Positions 1-7,233 are shown, counted from the stretch's first letter. The stretch is DNA of 10,644 nucleotides from Candidatus Moraniibacteriota bacterium (GCA_003543115.1 DPJH01000042.1:1-10644); one strand, 5' to 3'. Numbers and translations are program-made. The notes: generated by a model from the letters alone, not told the origin.

Positions 1-1797
1 CTTATCAATTATGCGACTAGCTCCTGGTTTGTGGCGGTGACAAAAATAAAAGATAAGATGTTGGAGCTAGCCAAGAATATCAATTGGTCACCAGCCAATA
101 TGAAAGAGGGCAGATTTGGTAAATGGTTGGAAGGAGCGAGAGATTGGTCAATTAGCCGTCAAAGATTTTGGGCTTCCGTGATGCCGATTTGGATTTGCCA
201 AGAATGTGGAGAGAAGAAGGTTTTTGGATCTGTAGCTGAACTTGAAAAACTTAGCGGGCAAAAAATTGATGATTTGCACAAACACGTTGTAGATAAAATT
301 ACATTTGCCTGTGAGAAATGTCAGGGTGAAATGAAGAGAGTTCCAGATGTTTTGGATACTTGGTTTGACAGCGGTTCGATGCCTTACGCGCAAAAGCATT
401 ATCCATTCGAAAATCAAAAAAGATTTGAAGAAAATTTTCCCGCCGATTTTATCGCCGAGGGCGTGGATCAGACCCGGGCTTGGTTCTATTATCAGCATGT
501 AATTGCCAGCGGAATCAAGGATAGCAATGCTTTTAAAAATGTGATTGTAAACGGAATCGTGTTGGCTGAAGACGGAAAGAAGATGAGCAAGAAACTTCAG
601 AATTATCCAGATCCGATGGAAATGTTTGAAAAATACGGGGCAGACAGCGTGCGGTATTATTTGATGAGTTCTCCGGTTGTGGCGGCGCAAAACGTAAACT
701 TTATAGAGAATGAAGTAGGAGAAATTACTCGAGGAATGATGCGGATGCTTTGGAATTCTTATTCTTTCTTCGTGCTTTATGCCGAGATTGATGAGTTTGA
801 AGCGGACAAAAATTTTGACCCGAAAAAATTGAATGGGCTTTTAGACAAGTGGATTGTTTCAGAACTGCATATGCTTATCAAGGAATTTAATATGCATATG
901 GAGAATTATGAATTGCACAGAGCCTCAAGATTGCTGCCTAAGTTTGTAGACAATCTTTCCAATTGGTATATCCGCCGCAGCCGCAAGAGATTTTGGAAGA
1001 GTGAAAACGATGGAGATAAAAACGAAGCTTACCAAACTTTGTATTATGTTTTGGTTGAACTTTCCAAAGTGATGGCACCGTTTACGCCGTTTATCGCTGA
1101 GGAGATTTATAAGAACCTGACTGGAAAAGAATCAGTTCATTTGGCAGATTTTCCAGTAGCGGATGAAAGTTTGATTGATGAAAAAGTAAATACTGGCATG
1201 AGGGTTATACGAGATATCGTTAATCAAGGATTATCCCTAAGGGCTGAAAAAATGCTCAAAGTTAGACAACCCTTAAATGAAATGTTGATTTCCTCTGTTA
1301 ATAATAGTTTGAATATTGGCGATGAATTAAAAAATATTATTTTAGAAGAGTTGAATATAAAGAATGTTGCAATTGTTAATTTCGAAGAATTTAAAAACAT
1401 TTTGGTAAATGATTTGGTAGAAGAAAATAAAAGAGTAAAATATGCCTTACTAAAAGATGATGAAAGAAATTTTCCTCAAATTTCTGAAAGGGATGCTATT
1501 ATAGCATTGAATGTAGAAATCACGCCTGAATTGAAGCTGGAAGGACAAGCCCGGGAAATAATCCGCTATATACAAGAAATGCGTAAAAATGCCGGTTATG
1601 AGGTTGATAACAGGATAAAAGTGTGGTATGATGGGGCTTCTAATGTTTTTGATGCACAAAGCTTGAGGGATATTATCGCCAAAGAAGTGTTAGCTGATTC
1701 GGTTCTCTCACGCAATGAGATTGCTGAAATTGATTTGGAAAAAGATTTTATTCTTGACGGCGAAGAAATAAGGCTTAGCATCAGAAAATCTCAGTAA
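1..1797 (+). CDS. ileS: Isoleucyl-tRNA synthetase, C-terminal part (5' truncated by window edge)
   Basis: Class I aminoacyl-tRNA synthetase that charges tRNA-Ile with isoleucine in the cytoplasm. The reading frame is open to the left edge: the first codons read LINYATSSWFVAVTKIKDKM, which continues the family sequence, so the GTG at position 31 is not the start. Visible landmarks in order: GRFGKWLEGARDWSISRQRFW; two CxxC pairs (196-207 and 310-321) typical of a zinc-binding insertion; DTWFDSGS; and the KMSKK version of the KMSKS ATP-binding loop at 580-594, followed by NYPDP. Then come the helical anticodon-binding domain (APFTPFIAEEIY near 1075-1110) and a C-terminal extension ending without a terminal zinc finger. 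The HIGH motif and most of the editing domain lie upstream of the window. recO follows after 13 nt, so the two are probably co-transcribed. Family assignment is very secure. Confidence 0.97.
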   Translation, partial: LINYATSSWFVAVTKIKDKMLELAKNINWSPANMKEGRFGKWLEGARDWSISRQRFWASVMPIWICQECGEKKVFGSVAELEKLSGQKIDDLHKHVVDKITFACEKCQGEMKRVPDVLDTWFDSGSMPYAQKHYPFENQKRFEENFPADFIAEGVDQTRAWFYYQHVIASGIKDSNAFKNVIVNGIVLAEDGKKMSKKLQNYPDPMEMFEKYGADSVRYYLMSSPVVAAQNVNFIENEVGEITRGMMRMLWNSYSFFVLYAEIDEFEADKNFDPKKLNGLLDKWIVSELHMLIKEFNMHMENYELHRASRLLPKFVDNLSNWYIRRSRKRFWKSENDGDKNEAYQTLYYVLVELSKVMAPFTPFIAEEIYKNLTGKESVHLADFPVADESLIDEKVNTGMRVIRDIVNQGLSLRAEKMLKVRQPLNEMLISSVNNSLNIGDELKNIILEELNIKNVAIVNFEEFKNILVNDLVEENKRVKYALLKDDERNFPQISERDAIIALNVEITPELKLEGQAREIIRYIQEMRKNAGYEVDNRIKVWYDGASNVFDAQSLRDIIAKEVLADSVLSRNEIAEIDLEKDFILDGEEIRLSIRKSQ

Positions 1798-1798
1798 G

Positions 1799-1804
1799 AG
1801 GAGG
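1799..1804 (+). promoter_or_regulatory. Strong Shine-Dalgarno of recO
   Basis: AGGAGG lies 6 nt before the recO ATG, directly after the ileS stop codon. It fixes the recO start. It is the only near-perfect Shine-Dalgarno in the window; the other starts are preceded mainly by A/T-rich sequence. Confidence 0.85.
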
Positions 1805-1810
1805 TTATAT

Positions 1811-2539
1811 ATGGAATATAAATACCAAGGAATAGTTTTGGGGAAAAAAGATGTCGGCGAGGTCGATCGGATTTATACTATTTACACTTTGGAAAAAGGA
1901 AAAATTAGAGTCTTGGCAAAAGGCGTACGAAAGCCCAATGCCAGGCTGGCCGGGACACTAGAAACTATCACTAAGGGAGAGATATTCATAGCCAAAAACA
2001 GAGGGTTGGGAAAAATAACCGGTTCTATCGTTATTGACAACTTCGCAAATATCAAAGGCAATCTAAATTTAGTGACCAATGTCTTTTTTGTCTTTCGCAT
2101 CGTTTCGCAGATCATTTCTGAAGAAGAGCAAGACGACGAGATATTTCTATTATTGGAAAAATATCTCGAACTATCAAATAGTTTGAATAGGGATGAGAAA
2201 TTGCAAGAAATTTTGACCGTAGGGCTTCTTTTCAAGATAATGGATAGGCTGGGCTATGGAGTGGAAGTCAATAGATGCGTGAACTGCGAGAAAAAACTGG
2301 TTTTGGAGAAGAATTATTTAAGCATATCACGCGGAGGAATTTTATGCTCCGATTGCCATGCGAATGAGCCCAATAGGACGGCTATCAGCAATGAAATGAT
2401 AAAATTGATAAGAATATTTTCAAAAAATAAGCTAGAGAATCTGACAAAACTGAAGACAGAAGACAGGGATGTGCAAAAATTAAAAGGAATAGCGAAAGAA
2501 ATCATCAGTTGGTTTTCTGACGGATCTTTCCGCGTTTGA
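1811..2539 (+). CDS. recO: DNA repair protein RecO
   Basis: Recombination mediator of the RecFOR pathway; in the family it binds ssDNA and helps load RecA at gaps and breaks. The 242 aa length is typical. The N-terminus (MEYKYQGIVLGKKDVGEVDRI, then KGVRKPNARLAG) matches the OB-fold region with its basic DNA-binding face. The helical C-terminal part holds a zinc-type quartet, C156-x2-C159 and C179-x2-C182. The start is fixed by the AGGAGG 6 nt upstream. The gene ends in tandem stops, TGA then TAA. It sits 13 nt after ileS and 59 nt before the surface-protein gene. In many Firmicutes recO neighbours era and glyQS; that order is not seen here. The call rests on the N-terminal pattern plus the zinc quartet. 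Confidence 0.93.
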   Translation: MEYKYQGIVLGKKDVGEVDRIYTIYTLEKGKIRVLAKGVRKPNARLAGTLETITKGEIFIAKNRGLGKITGSIVIDNFANIKGNLNLVTNVFFVFRIVSQIISEEEQDDEIFLLLEKYLELSNSLNRDEKLQEILTVGLLFKIMDRLGYGVEVNRCVNCEKKLVLEKNYLSISRGGILCSDCHANEPNRTAISNEMIKLIRIFSKNKLENLTKLKTEDRDVQKLKGIAKEIISWFSDGSFRV

Positions 2540-2573
2540 TAAAACAGTTAAAATTTAGTAGAATTAAATAAAA

Positions 2574-2579
2574 TATAAT
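2574..2579 (+). promoter_or_regulatory. Candidate -10 box (TATAAT) before the DUF11-like gene
   Basis: A perfect TATAAT lies in the 59-nt, very A/T-rich gap after recO, 19 nt before the ATG at 2599. No good -35 was found: TTAAAA at 2548-2553 is 20 bp away, which is too far, and nothing fits at 16-18 bp. In sequence this A/T-rich the hexamer could arise by chance. Initiation here would give a leader of about 13 nt without a Shine-Dalgarno. Confidence 0.3.
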
Positions 2580-2598
2580 AAAAATTCTAATAAAAAAT

Positions 2599-4512
2599 AT
2601 GTCGCTTTCTGAAATAAAAAATAAATTATACAAAAAAAATCTTGATCCTGACTTGGCTTCTCATGATGAAAGTGAATTTGATTCAAGAAATGAAAATGTC
2701 GATTCTAAGGGAAGCGGTGGAATCGAAGAAATGGACACTTGGAAAGAAGTAGCCCCTATTCCTGAGCAAAAAAAGAAAAAAGCGTTCAAGATAGCGGCAA
2801 TTGCTTTGTCCTCTATCGTGGGAATATTAGCTCTCTTGATCATAATATATTTCGTAAGGGATAGTTTGTTTAATGAAAATAGGGTGGTTGTGTCATTGTC
2901 AGGCCCCACAGAAGCACGAAGCGGGAAGTTTTTATCATATGAAGTGTCCTATGAAAACAAGAATATCGTTTCGCTCAAAAATGCCGAGTTGCGCATAATC
3001 CATCCTGAAAATTTCAAACCAGAGGAAAGTGAAACGTATCAAAATGAAAGTCCGACAGTCACCTTGGTAAAACTGGGAGATTTAGCCGGAAAATCATCAG
3101 GAAAAATTGCTTTTAATGGAAGATCCTATGCTCCTAAAGGAACCTTGGCATATCTGAAAACCGAACTAACTTATGAGCCATCTAATTTTAGCAGCAGTTT
3201 TGTTTCTAGACATCAATTGGGGGTTAATGTTATTTCCACTCCAATGAGCATAGAAATCTTGTCTCCGCAAGACTTGGCTAGCGGAGATGCTTTGGATTAT
3301 CAAATCAGCTATAAAAATGTCGGAGCGGAGGATTTTGAAAATATACGTATTAAAGTCGATTTTCCGGATGGTTTTATATTTTCTAAATCAGAACCTAATG
3401 TTTCCGAGGGGAATGATATTTGGTATATCGGCCGTCTTTCTTCCGGAGAAAGCGGAAAGATTGTAATCAGTGGAAAATTGCAAGGAGAAAGAGGCGTGAC
3501 AAAGACTTTTAAGGCTTACGTAGGTGCGATAAACCAAGGCCAATTCGTGAGCTATAATGAAGAGTCGACAAATACAAAAATAGCCTCATCGCCTTTGTCG
3601 ATAATACAGCTTGTAAATGATTCGATTAACTACTATCCTAATGCGGGCGACAAGCTCAGATTTGAAATCAGGTATAAAAACGAGGGAGATTTGGGATTAA
3701 AAAATCTCATTATAACTGTCAAAATGGACAGTCCCATTCTTGATTATAAGAGCATCGAATTCGATAAGGGTGGCACATATGATACGGAAAATAACTTATT
3801 CGTTTGGAAATCTTCTGATCATGAACAGCTTGCAAATCTAGGTCCGGGAGAATCAGGAAGTGTGGTATTTTCCATAAAGGTTAAAGATTTGATTCCAATT
3901 AACATGGTTCAGGATAAAAATTTTGTAGTTTCAAGTATTGTGAAAATAGACAGTCCCGATATACCAACGCCCATAAATATGAACAAAATAATAGCTGGAA
4001 ACAGATTGGATATGAAACTTAATTCTAAAATATTAATGGAAATTTTCGGTTTTTATACGGAGCCTCATATTGGAAATTCCGGACCTATTCCTCCGGTTGT
4101 AGGGAAGGAAACCACTTATTCTATCAGATTAAAAGCGGGCAATGTCTCCAATGACGTGACTAACGCAAAGATAGAAATAGTATTGCCAACGGGAGTGACG
4201 GCTACAGGCAAGCTCTATCCGGGCAACTCTCCGGTTTCGTACAATGAAAGAGCCAATGTGGTTACTTGGGATCTTGGCACCATAAGATCTAGCGAAGGGA
4301 TATTGAGTCCTTTTAGAGAGGTTACCTTTCAAATAAAGGTCAATCCATCTCCAAATCAAGTTGGGAAGAGCATGGATATTATCAAGGAATCAGTTTTTTC
4401 AGCTAAGGATTCTTTTACCGGACAGAATTTAGTTATCAAAAGCGGCAGTAAAAATATAATATTACTGGAAGATCCTACGATCGGTGCTTTAGGATGGAAG
4501 GTGGTTCAATAA
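2599..4512 (+). CDS. Membrane-anchored extracellular protein with DUF11-like beta-sandwich repeats
   Basis: Function unknown. The N-terminal 57 residues are acidic, polar and probably cytoplasmic. KKKK (58-61) precedes one strongly hydrophobic segment at about 63-86, giving a predicted N-in, single-pass protein with about 550 residues outside. The ectodomain reads as successive beta-sandwich units near 95-205, 212-325, 332-455 and 475-625. They share a DUF11/CARDB-like pattern: 'Y.I.Y.N.G...L.N..I.V..P' followed by 'W.IG.L.SGESG.I.....V', seen clearly at 234-290, 355-428 and 506-580. No cysteine occurs in all 637 residues, as is common for exported proteins. There is no LPxTG motif or second TM segment. 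No Shine-Dalgarno precedes the ATG. tgt starts only 3 nt after its stop, so the two are likely co-transcribed. A cell-surface or adhesion role is an inference from the fold only. Confidence 0.8.
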   Translation: MSLSEIKNKLYKKNLDPDLASHDESEFDSRNENVDSKGSGGIEEMDTWKEVAPIPEQKKKKAFKIAAIALSSIVGILALLIIIYFVRDSLFNENRVVVSLSGPTEARSGKFLSYEVSYENKNIVSLKNAELRIIHPENFKPEESETYQNESPTVTLVKLGDLAGKSSGKIAFNGRSYAPKGTLAYLKTELTYEPSNFSSSFVSRHQLGVNVISTPMSIEILSPQDLASGDALDYQISYKNVGAEDFENIRIKVDFPDGFIFSKSEPNVSEGNDIWYIGRLSSGESGKIVISGKLQGERGVTKTFKAYVGAINQGQFVSYNEESTNTKIASSPLSIIQLVNDSINYYPNAGDKLRFEIRYKNEGDLGLKNLIITVKMDSPILDYKSIEFDKGGTYDTENNLFVWKSSDHEQLANLGPGESGSVVFSIKVKDLIPINMVQDKNFVVSSIVKIDSPDIPTPINMNKIIAGNRLDMKLNSKILMEIFGFYTEPHIGNSGPIPPVVGKETTYSIRLKAGNVSNDVTNAKIEIVLPTGVTATGKLYPGNSPVSYNERANVVTWDLGTIRSSEGILSPFREVTFQIKVNPSPNQVGKSMDIIKESVFSAKDSFTGQNLVIKSGSKNIILLEDPTIGALGWKVVQ

Positions 4513-4515
4513 TAT

Positions 4516-5679
4516 ATGGAAAAAACATTTGAAATAATAAAAAATGAAAATTTTTCTCGAGTAGGAAAGTTGATAACTAAAAATGGAGAAATTAACACTC
4601 CATTTTTTATGCCGATCGCTACTAAGGGAGCGGTAAAAAATATTCTACCGCAAGAATTGAAAGAAATTGGAGCGGAAATTGCGCTGGGAAATACTTATCA
4701 TCTCTGGCTTCGCCCAGGTGATGATCTGATTGCAAAGGCTGGAGATCTTCATAAATTTATGAACTGGAATGGCCCGATTCTCACTGACTCAGGCGGATTT
4801 CAGGTGTTTTCTCTCGGAGCTCGGGCTAAGGTAAATTTTGGGAAAAATGGAGTAAGGCTGACTGAAGAAGGTGTGCATTTTACTGACCCAGTCAATGGAA
4901 AAAATCATTTTATGAGCCCGGAAAAATCGATTGAGATCCAGCTGAATTTAGGGAGTGATATTATTATGGTTTTGGATGAATGTCCGCCTTATCCGGCTTC
5001 CTATCAATATGCCAAAGAGTCACTGGATTTGACTACCCGTTGGGCCGAGAGATGTTTTCGCTTTTTTCACCAATATATAAAAGATAATCCAGAAAAATAT
5101 GTTTCTGGCAGGCCATTGCTTTTTTGCATCGTTCAAGGATCAGTCTACGAAGATTTGCGCAAGGAATCTGCCAGACAGCTGACCCAGATCGATTTTGCAA
5201 GTCTTGGAGGGCCGGAAACTGGCTGGGATGGTTATGCGATTGGGGGAGTGGCTGTCGGCGAACCAAGGGAGAAAATGTATGAAATTTTGCAATGGGTGGT
5301 TCCGATTTTGCCTGAAGAAAAACCGCGCTATCTTATGGGTCTTGGAAAGCCAGAGGAGATTGTGGCGGCAGTGGCGGCAGGGGTGGATATGTTCGATTGT
5401 GTTATTCCCACTCGTGAAGGAAGGCATGGGAGACTGTTTATCAGAGGCCATGATAAATTGGAAAATCCTGATTTCTACAAGACAATAAACATAAATAATG
5501 AAAAATTCAAAGAGGATTTTTCTCCGATCGATGATCAATGCGACTGTATGTTGTGCAAAAATTATACTAAAGCATATTTACGCTATCTTTTTACTGTAAA
5601 AGAAATGTTAGGAATGAAACTGGCCGCCATTCATAATTTGAAATTTTATCTTGATCTGATGAATAAGCTGAAAGGATAA
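4516..5679 (+). CDS. tgt: tRNA-guanine transglycosylase (Tgt)
   Basis: Exchanges guanine-34 in GUN anticodons (Asp, Asn, His, Tyr tRNAs) for the queuosine precursor preQ1, or for a salvaged base. The 387 aa length is typical. Conserved elements: PFFMPIATKG (29-38); TDSGGFQVFSLG with catalytic D91; LDEC with C156; GGVAVGE (243-249); GVDMFDCVIPTR with likely nucleophile D294; and the zinc site C342, C344, C347 with H373. Cys at the DEC position and Val in the GGxAVGE loop are the bacterial preQ1-type residues, unlike the Val/Gly pair of eukaryotic queuine enzymes, so preQ1 is the likely substrate (inference). The gene begins 3 nt after the upstream stop. GGAAGG at 4496-4501 may act as a ribosome-binding site, somewhat far from the ATG. 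No preQ1 riboswitch could fit upstream. A sequence near G231-Y240 (GGPETGWDGY) looks slightly longer than usual. Confidence 0.96.
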   Translation: MEKTFEIIKNENFSRVGKLITKNGEINTPFFMPIATKGAVKNILPQELKEIGAEIALGNTYHLWLRPGDDLIAKAGDLHKFMNWNGPILTDSGGFQVFSLGARAKVNFGKNGVRLTEEGVHFTDPVNGKNHFMSPEKSIEIQLNLGSDIIMVLDECPPYPASYQYAKESLDLTTRWAERCFRFFHQYIKDNPEKYVSGRPLLFCIVQGSVYEDLRKESARQLTQIDFASLGGPETGWDGYAIGGVAVGEPREKMYEILQWVVPILPEEKPRYLMGLGKPEEIVAAVAAGVDMFDCVIPTREGRHGRLFIRGHDKLENPDFYKTININNEKFKEDFSPIDDQCDCMLCKNYTKAYLRYLFTVKEMLGMKLAAIHNLKFYLDLMNKLKG

Positions 5680-5732
5680 ATTCTTGGTTTTTTAATTTCT
5701 TAGCTTAAATAAAAAAGCAAAGGAACTATAAG

Positions 5733-5761
5733 TTGACTCTTTATTAAAAGCGAGTTAAATT
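5733..5761 (+). promoter_or_regulatory. Candidate promoter in the tgt-U32 gap
   Basis: TTGACT (5733-5738, five of six matches to the -35 consensus) is followed after 17 bp by TAAATT (5756-5761, four of six). This is the best promoter-like pair in the 263-nt gap and would give a leader of about 175 nt before the U32 start at 5943. That leader would include both copies of the direct repeat. The -10 is weak, so this is only a candidate. Confidence 0.35.
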
Positions 5762-5784
5762 ATCTATCTAGGCAATAATCACGA

Positions 5785-5801
5785 AAATATTGCGAATATT
5801 T
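5785..5801 (+). repeat. 7-bp inverted repeat AAATATT-GCG-AATATTT
   Basis: Perfect 7-bp arms with a 3-nt spacer. An overlapping alternative pairing exists between GCAATA (5772-5777) and TATTGC (5788-5793), which cannot form together with the first. It could be an operator or a weak RNA hairpin, but A/T-rich DNA produces such repeats often. Confidence 0.35.
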
Positions 5802-5831
5802 AGTTTGTTGTCAGGAAATTAATGACCAGAC

Positions 5832-5891
5832 TATCTATAATTACATGGCTAATAAACATAATAAAACTGTAGAATTACTGGCGCCGGCGGG
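5832..5891 (+). repeat. 60-bp direct repeat, copy 1
   Basis: Identical over 60 bp to 5930-5989, offset 98 bp. It includes 13 nt of untranslated DNA (with TATAAT at 5836-5841), an ATG at 5845 and 15 codons of the U32 gene's start, then breaks off. Similarity continues imperfectly a few bases upstream (CCAGAC here, CCGGAT before copy 2). The two copies are separated by a 38-nt unique segment, 5892-5929. Confidence 0.97.
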
Positions 5892-5922
5892 CGTGTCCGC
5901 CAAAGCTGTCCCTAAAATATAA
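5845..5922 (+). pseudogene. Duplicated 5' fragment of the U32 gene (25-codon ORF)
   Basis: From the ATG in repeat copy 1 the frame repeats the U32 N-terminus (MANKHNKTVELLAPAG). It then diverges into VSAKAVPKI in the unique segment and stops at TAA 5920-5922, 20 nt before the real start at 5943. The real gene is in a different frame (98-bp offset), so read-through cannot produce a longer protein. It is most simply a duplication relic. Because its start region is identical to the real gene's, ribosomes that recognise one could recognise the other, and a short peptide might be made. Confidence 0.5.
5886..5901 (+). repeat. GC-rich hairpin at the end of repeat copy 1
   Basis: GGCGGG (5886-5891) can pair with TCCGCC (5896-5901) across a CGTG loop: five Watson-Crick pairs plus one G-U. 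It spans the point where copy 1 ends and the unique 38-nt segment begins. No T-run follows, so it does not look like a terminator. Confidence 0.45.
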
Positions 5923-5932
5923 TCCGGATTAT
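5919..5932 (+). repeat. 14-bp perfect palindrome ATAATCCGGATTAT
   Basis: Perfect 14-bp palindrome at the junction between the unique 38-nt segment and repeat copy 2. It overlaps a TATAAT hexamer at 5918-5923, placed 19 nt before the U32 ATG. The equivalent position before copy 1 is not palindromic. It could be an operator over a -10 box or a scar of the event that made the repeat. Confidence 0.5.
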
Positions 5933-5989
5933 CTATAATTACATGGCTAATAAACATAATAAAACTGTAGAATTACTGGCGCCGGCGGG
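5930..5989 (+). repeat. 60-bp direct repeat, copy 2 (5' end of the U32 gene)
   Basis: Second copy of the 60-bp repeat. Here it leads into the intact U32 coding sequence: the ATG is at 5943 and the protein continues past the repeat as NLEKLKYAIAYGADAVYAG. Confidence 0.97.
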
Positions 5990-7217
5990 AAATCTGGAAA
6001 AGCTTAAATATGCCATTGCTTATGGCGCAGACGCGGTTTATGCAGGCGTACCGGATTTTTCTTTGCGGGTGAGGATTAATAATTTCACAGAAGAAACTTT
6101 GAGGGAGGCGGTGGAATATGTCCATCAGCATAAGAAGAAGATTTATATCACTCTTAACATTTATGCGCATAATGTGCATTTGGAAAAAATCAAGAAACAT
6201 CTGAAGTTTTTGAAAACATTGAAAATTGATGGCGTGATCGTGGCTGATCCGGGAATCGTAATGCTAGTGAAAAAATATCTTCCAAAGACAGAAATCCATC
6301 TTTCTACTCAAGCTAATGTGACCAATGCTGAGGCGGTGAAATTTTGGGCCAAAGCAGGAGTAAAGAGAATTGTCTTAGCTCGCGAAGTGACTTTGGAAGA
6401 AATTCGGGAAATCAAAAAAGCGGTTCCTAAGATGGAATTGGAGTATTTCATTCACGGAGCTATGTGTATGAGCTATTCCGGAAGATGCATTTTATCCAAG
6501 TGGATGAATGATCGCAGCGCTAATCTGGGAGATTGCACTCAGCCTTGTCGATGGAAATATGAAGTGAAAGGCGAGGATAATTTAGAGACAAGGGAAACGA
6601 GCGTGACAGATGACACAAAAAGATTCCAGGTTGATCTGGAGGAAGATAGGCACGGGACATATTTTTTCAATAGCCGTGATATGAATCTGTCGGATCACAT
6701 TCAGGATTTGATTGAAGCGGGAGTGGATTCTTTCAAGATTGAAGGGAGGGCTAAAAGCGTCTATTATGTCTCAGTGGTGACGCGGGCTTATCGAAAAATT
6801 ATTGATGCCGGCAACAAAAAAAACCTGAAGCAAGCCATCAAAGGACAACAAAAAGAGCTGGATACTTTGACTAATCGCGGTTATTCCAAAGGTTTTTTGT
6901 TGGGAGCAGAACCGGAGCATAATTTTCAAGGTAAAATGGAAGGAATTGAATATAAATTTGTAGGACAGGTTGAGGGTAAGAAGAAGATTATTGGAAAAAC
7001 TTTCAATGTGGTTTTTGTGCACAATGAGATGTTTTTGAAAGACAGTTTGGAAGCGGTCACTCCAAAGGGAACTGAAAAAATTCGCATCAAAAAAATCCTC
7101 AGTCATAAGATGGAAGAAATGGGAGAAGCTCATGGCGGTCACTCCAATCGATTTTTGGTGCAGTTTAACGAAGTTTTGCAAGAAAAAACTTTACTTAGAA
7201 GAAAATTGACTAAGTGA
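5943..7217 (+). CDS. U32-family protein, TrhP/YegQ-like tRNA hydroxylation enzyme
   Basis: Annotated historically as peptidase U32. The closest characterised relatives (E. coli TrhP, formerly YegQ, and the B. subtilis homologues) carry out prephenate-dependent hydroxylation of tRNA wobble uridine-34, the first step to cmo5U/mo5U. Landmarks: ELLAPAGNLEKLKYAIAYGADAVY (10-33) and STQANVTN (121-128). The family signature starts at Y168-F-I-H-G-A-M-C and continues S-G-R-C and G-D-C-T-Q-P-C-R-W, with C175, C182, C198 and C202 as the probable Fe-S ligands. SFKIEGRAKSVYYV (263-276) follows. A low-conservation acidic stretch, about 209-237, lies after the cysteine cluster. At 424 aa the length is close to TrhP, without the extra domain of longer relatives. 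No Shine-Dalgarno precedes the ATG; the start is chosen because the conserved ELLAPAG follows within 10 residues. The 5' end is duplicated upstream. The ending carries the -35 box of the glyS promoter. tRNA hydroxylation is an inference from family. Confidence 0.88.
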   Translation: MANKHNKTVELLAPAGNLEKLKYAIAYGADAVYAGVPDFSLRVRINNFTEETLREAVEYVHQHKKKIYITLNIYAHNVHLEKIKKHLKFLKTLKIDGVIVADPGIVMLVKKYLPKTEIHLSTQANVTNAEAVKFWAKAGVKRIVLAREVTLEEIREIKKAVPKMELEYFIHGAMCMSYSGRCILSKWMNDRSANLGDCTQPCRWKYEVKGEDNLETRETSVTDDTKRFQVDLEEDRHGTYFFNSRDMNLSDHIQDLIEAGVDSFKIEGRAKSVYYVSVVTRAYRKIIDAGNKKNLKQAIKGQQKELDTLTNRGYSKGFLLGAEPEHNFQGKMEGIEYKFVGQVEGKKKIIGKTFNVVFVHNEMFLKDSLEAVTPKGTEKIRIKKILSHKMEEMGEAHGGHSNRFLVQFNEVLQEKTLLRRKLTK

Positions 7218-7233
7218 AATGTTGATGTATAAT
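7206..7233 (+). promoter_or_regulatory. Promoter of the T-box/glyS transcript
   Basis: TTGACT (7206-7211, five of six) and a perfect TATAAT (7228-7233) are separated by 16 bp. The -35 lies within the last codons of the U32 gene. Transcription would start near 7240, just upstream of the first T-box helix, which is the expected position for such a leader. Confidence 0.8.

Noticed and set aside
148..690. Minus-strand ORF of 180 codons inside ileS
   Set aside because: It lies opposite a well-conserved synthetase sequence and has no recognisable domain; it is a shadow of the coding strand.
2537..2542. Possible UGA-as-glycine code, as in some CPR lineages
   Set aside because: TGA appears only as the final codon of recO (followed at once by TAA) and of the U32 gene. 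Conserved glycines in all genes use GGN codons and no in-frame TGA interrupts any of them.
4490..4516. preQ1 riboswitch upstream of tgt
   Set aside because: The gap to the preceding gene is 3 nt and the upstream sequence is coding; no aptamer-like hairpin or pseudoknot is visible.
5195..5488. Plus-strand ORF of 97 codons in another frame of tgt
   Set aside because: It is fully contained in tgt, where the main frame carries the catalytic and GGVAVGE blocks.
5660..5712. Possible terminator after tgt (AAGCT ... AGCTT with T-rich loop)
   Set aside because: The pairing needs a bulge and a loop of about 22 nt, and no T-run follows the 3' arm; it is not a convincing intrinsic terminator.
5832..5989. 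CRISPR-like repeat-spacer
   Set aside because: There are only two copies, the repeat is coding sequence of the adjacent gene, and no cas genes are present.
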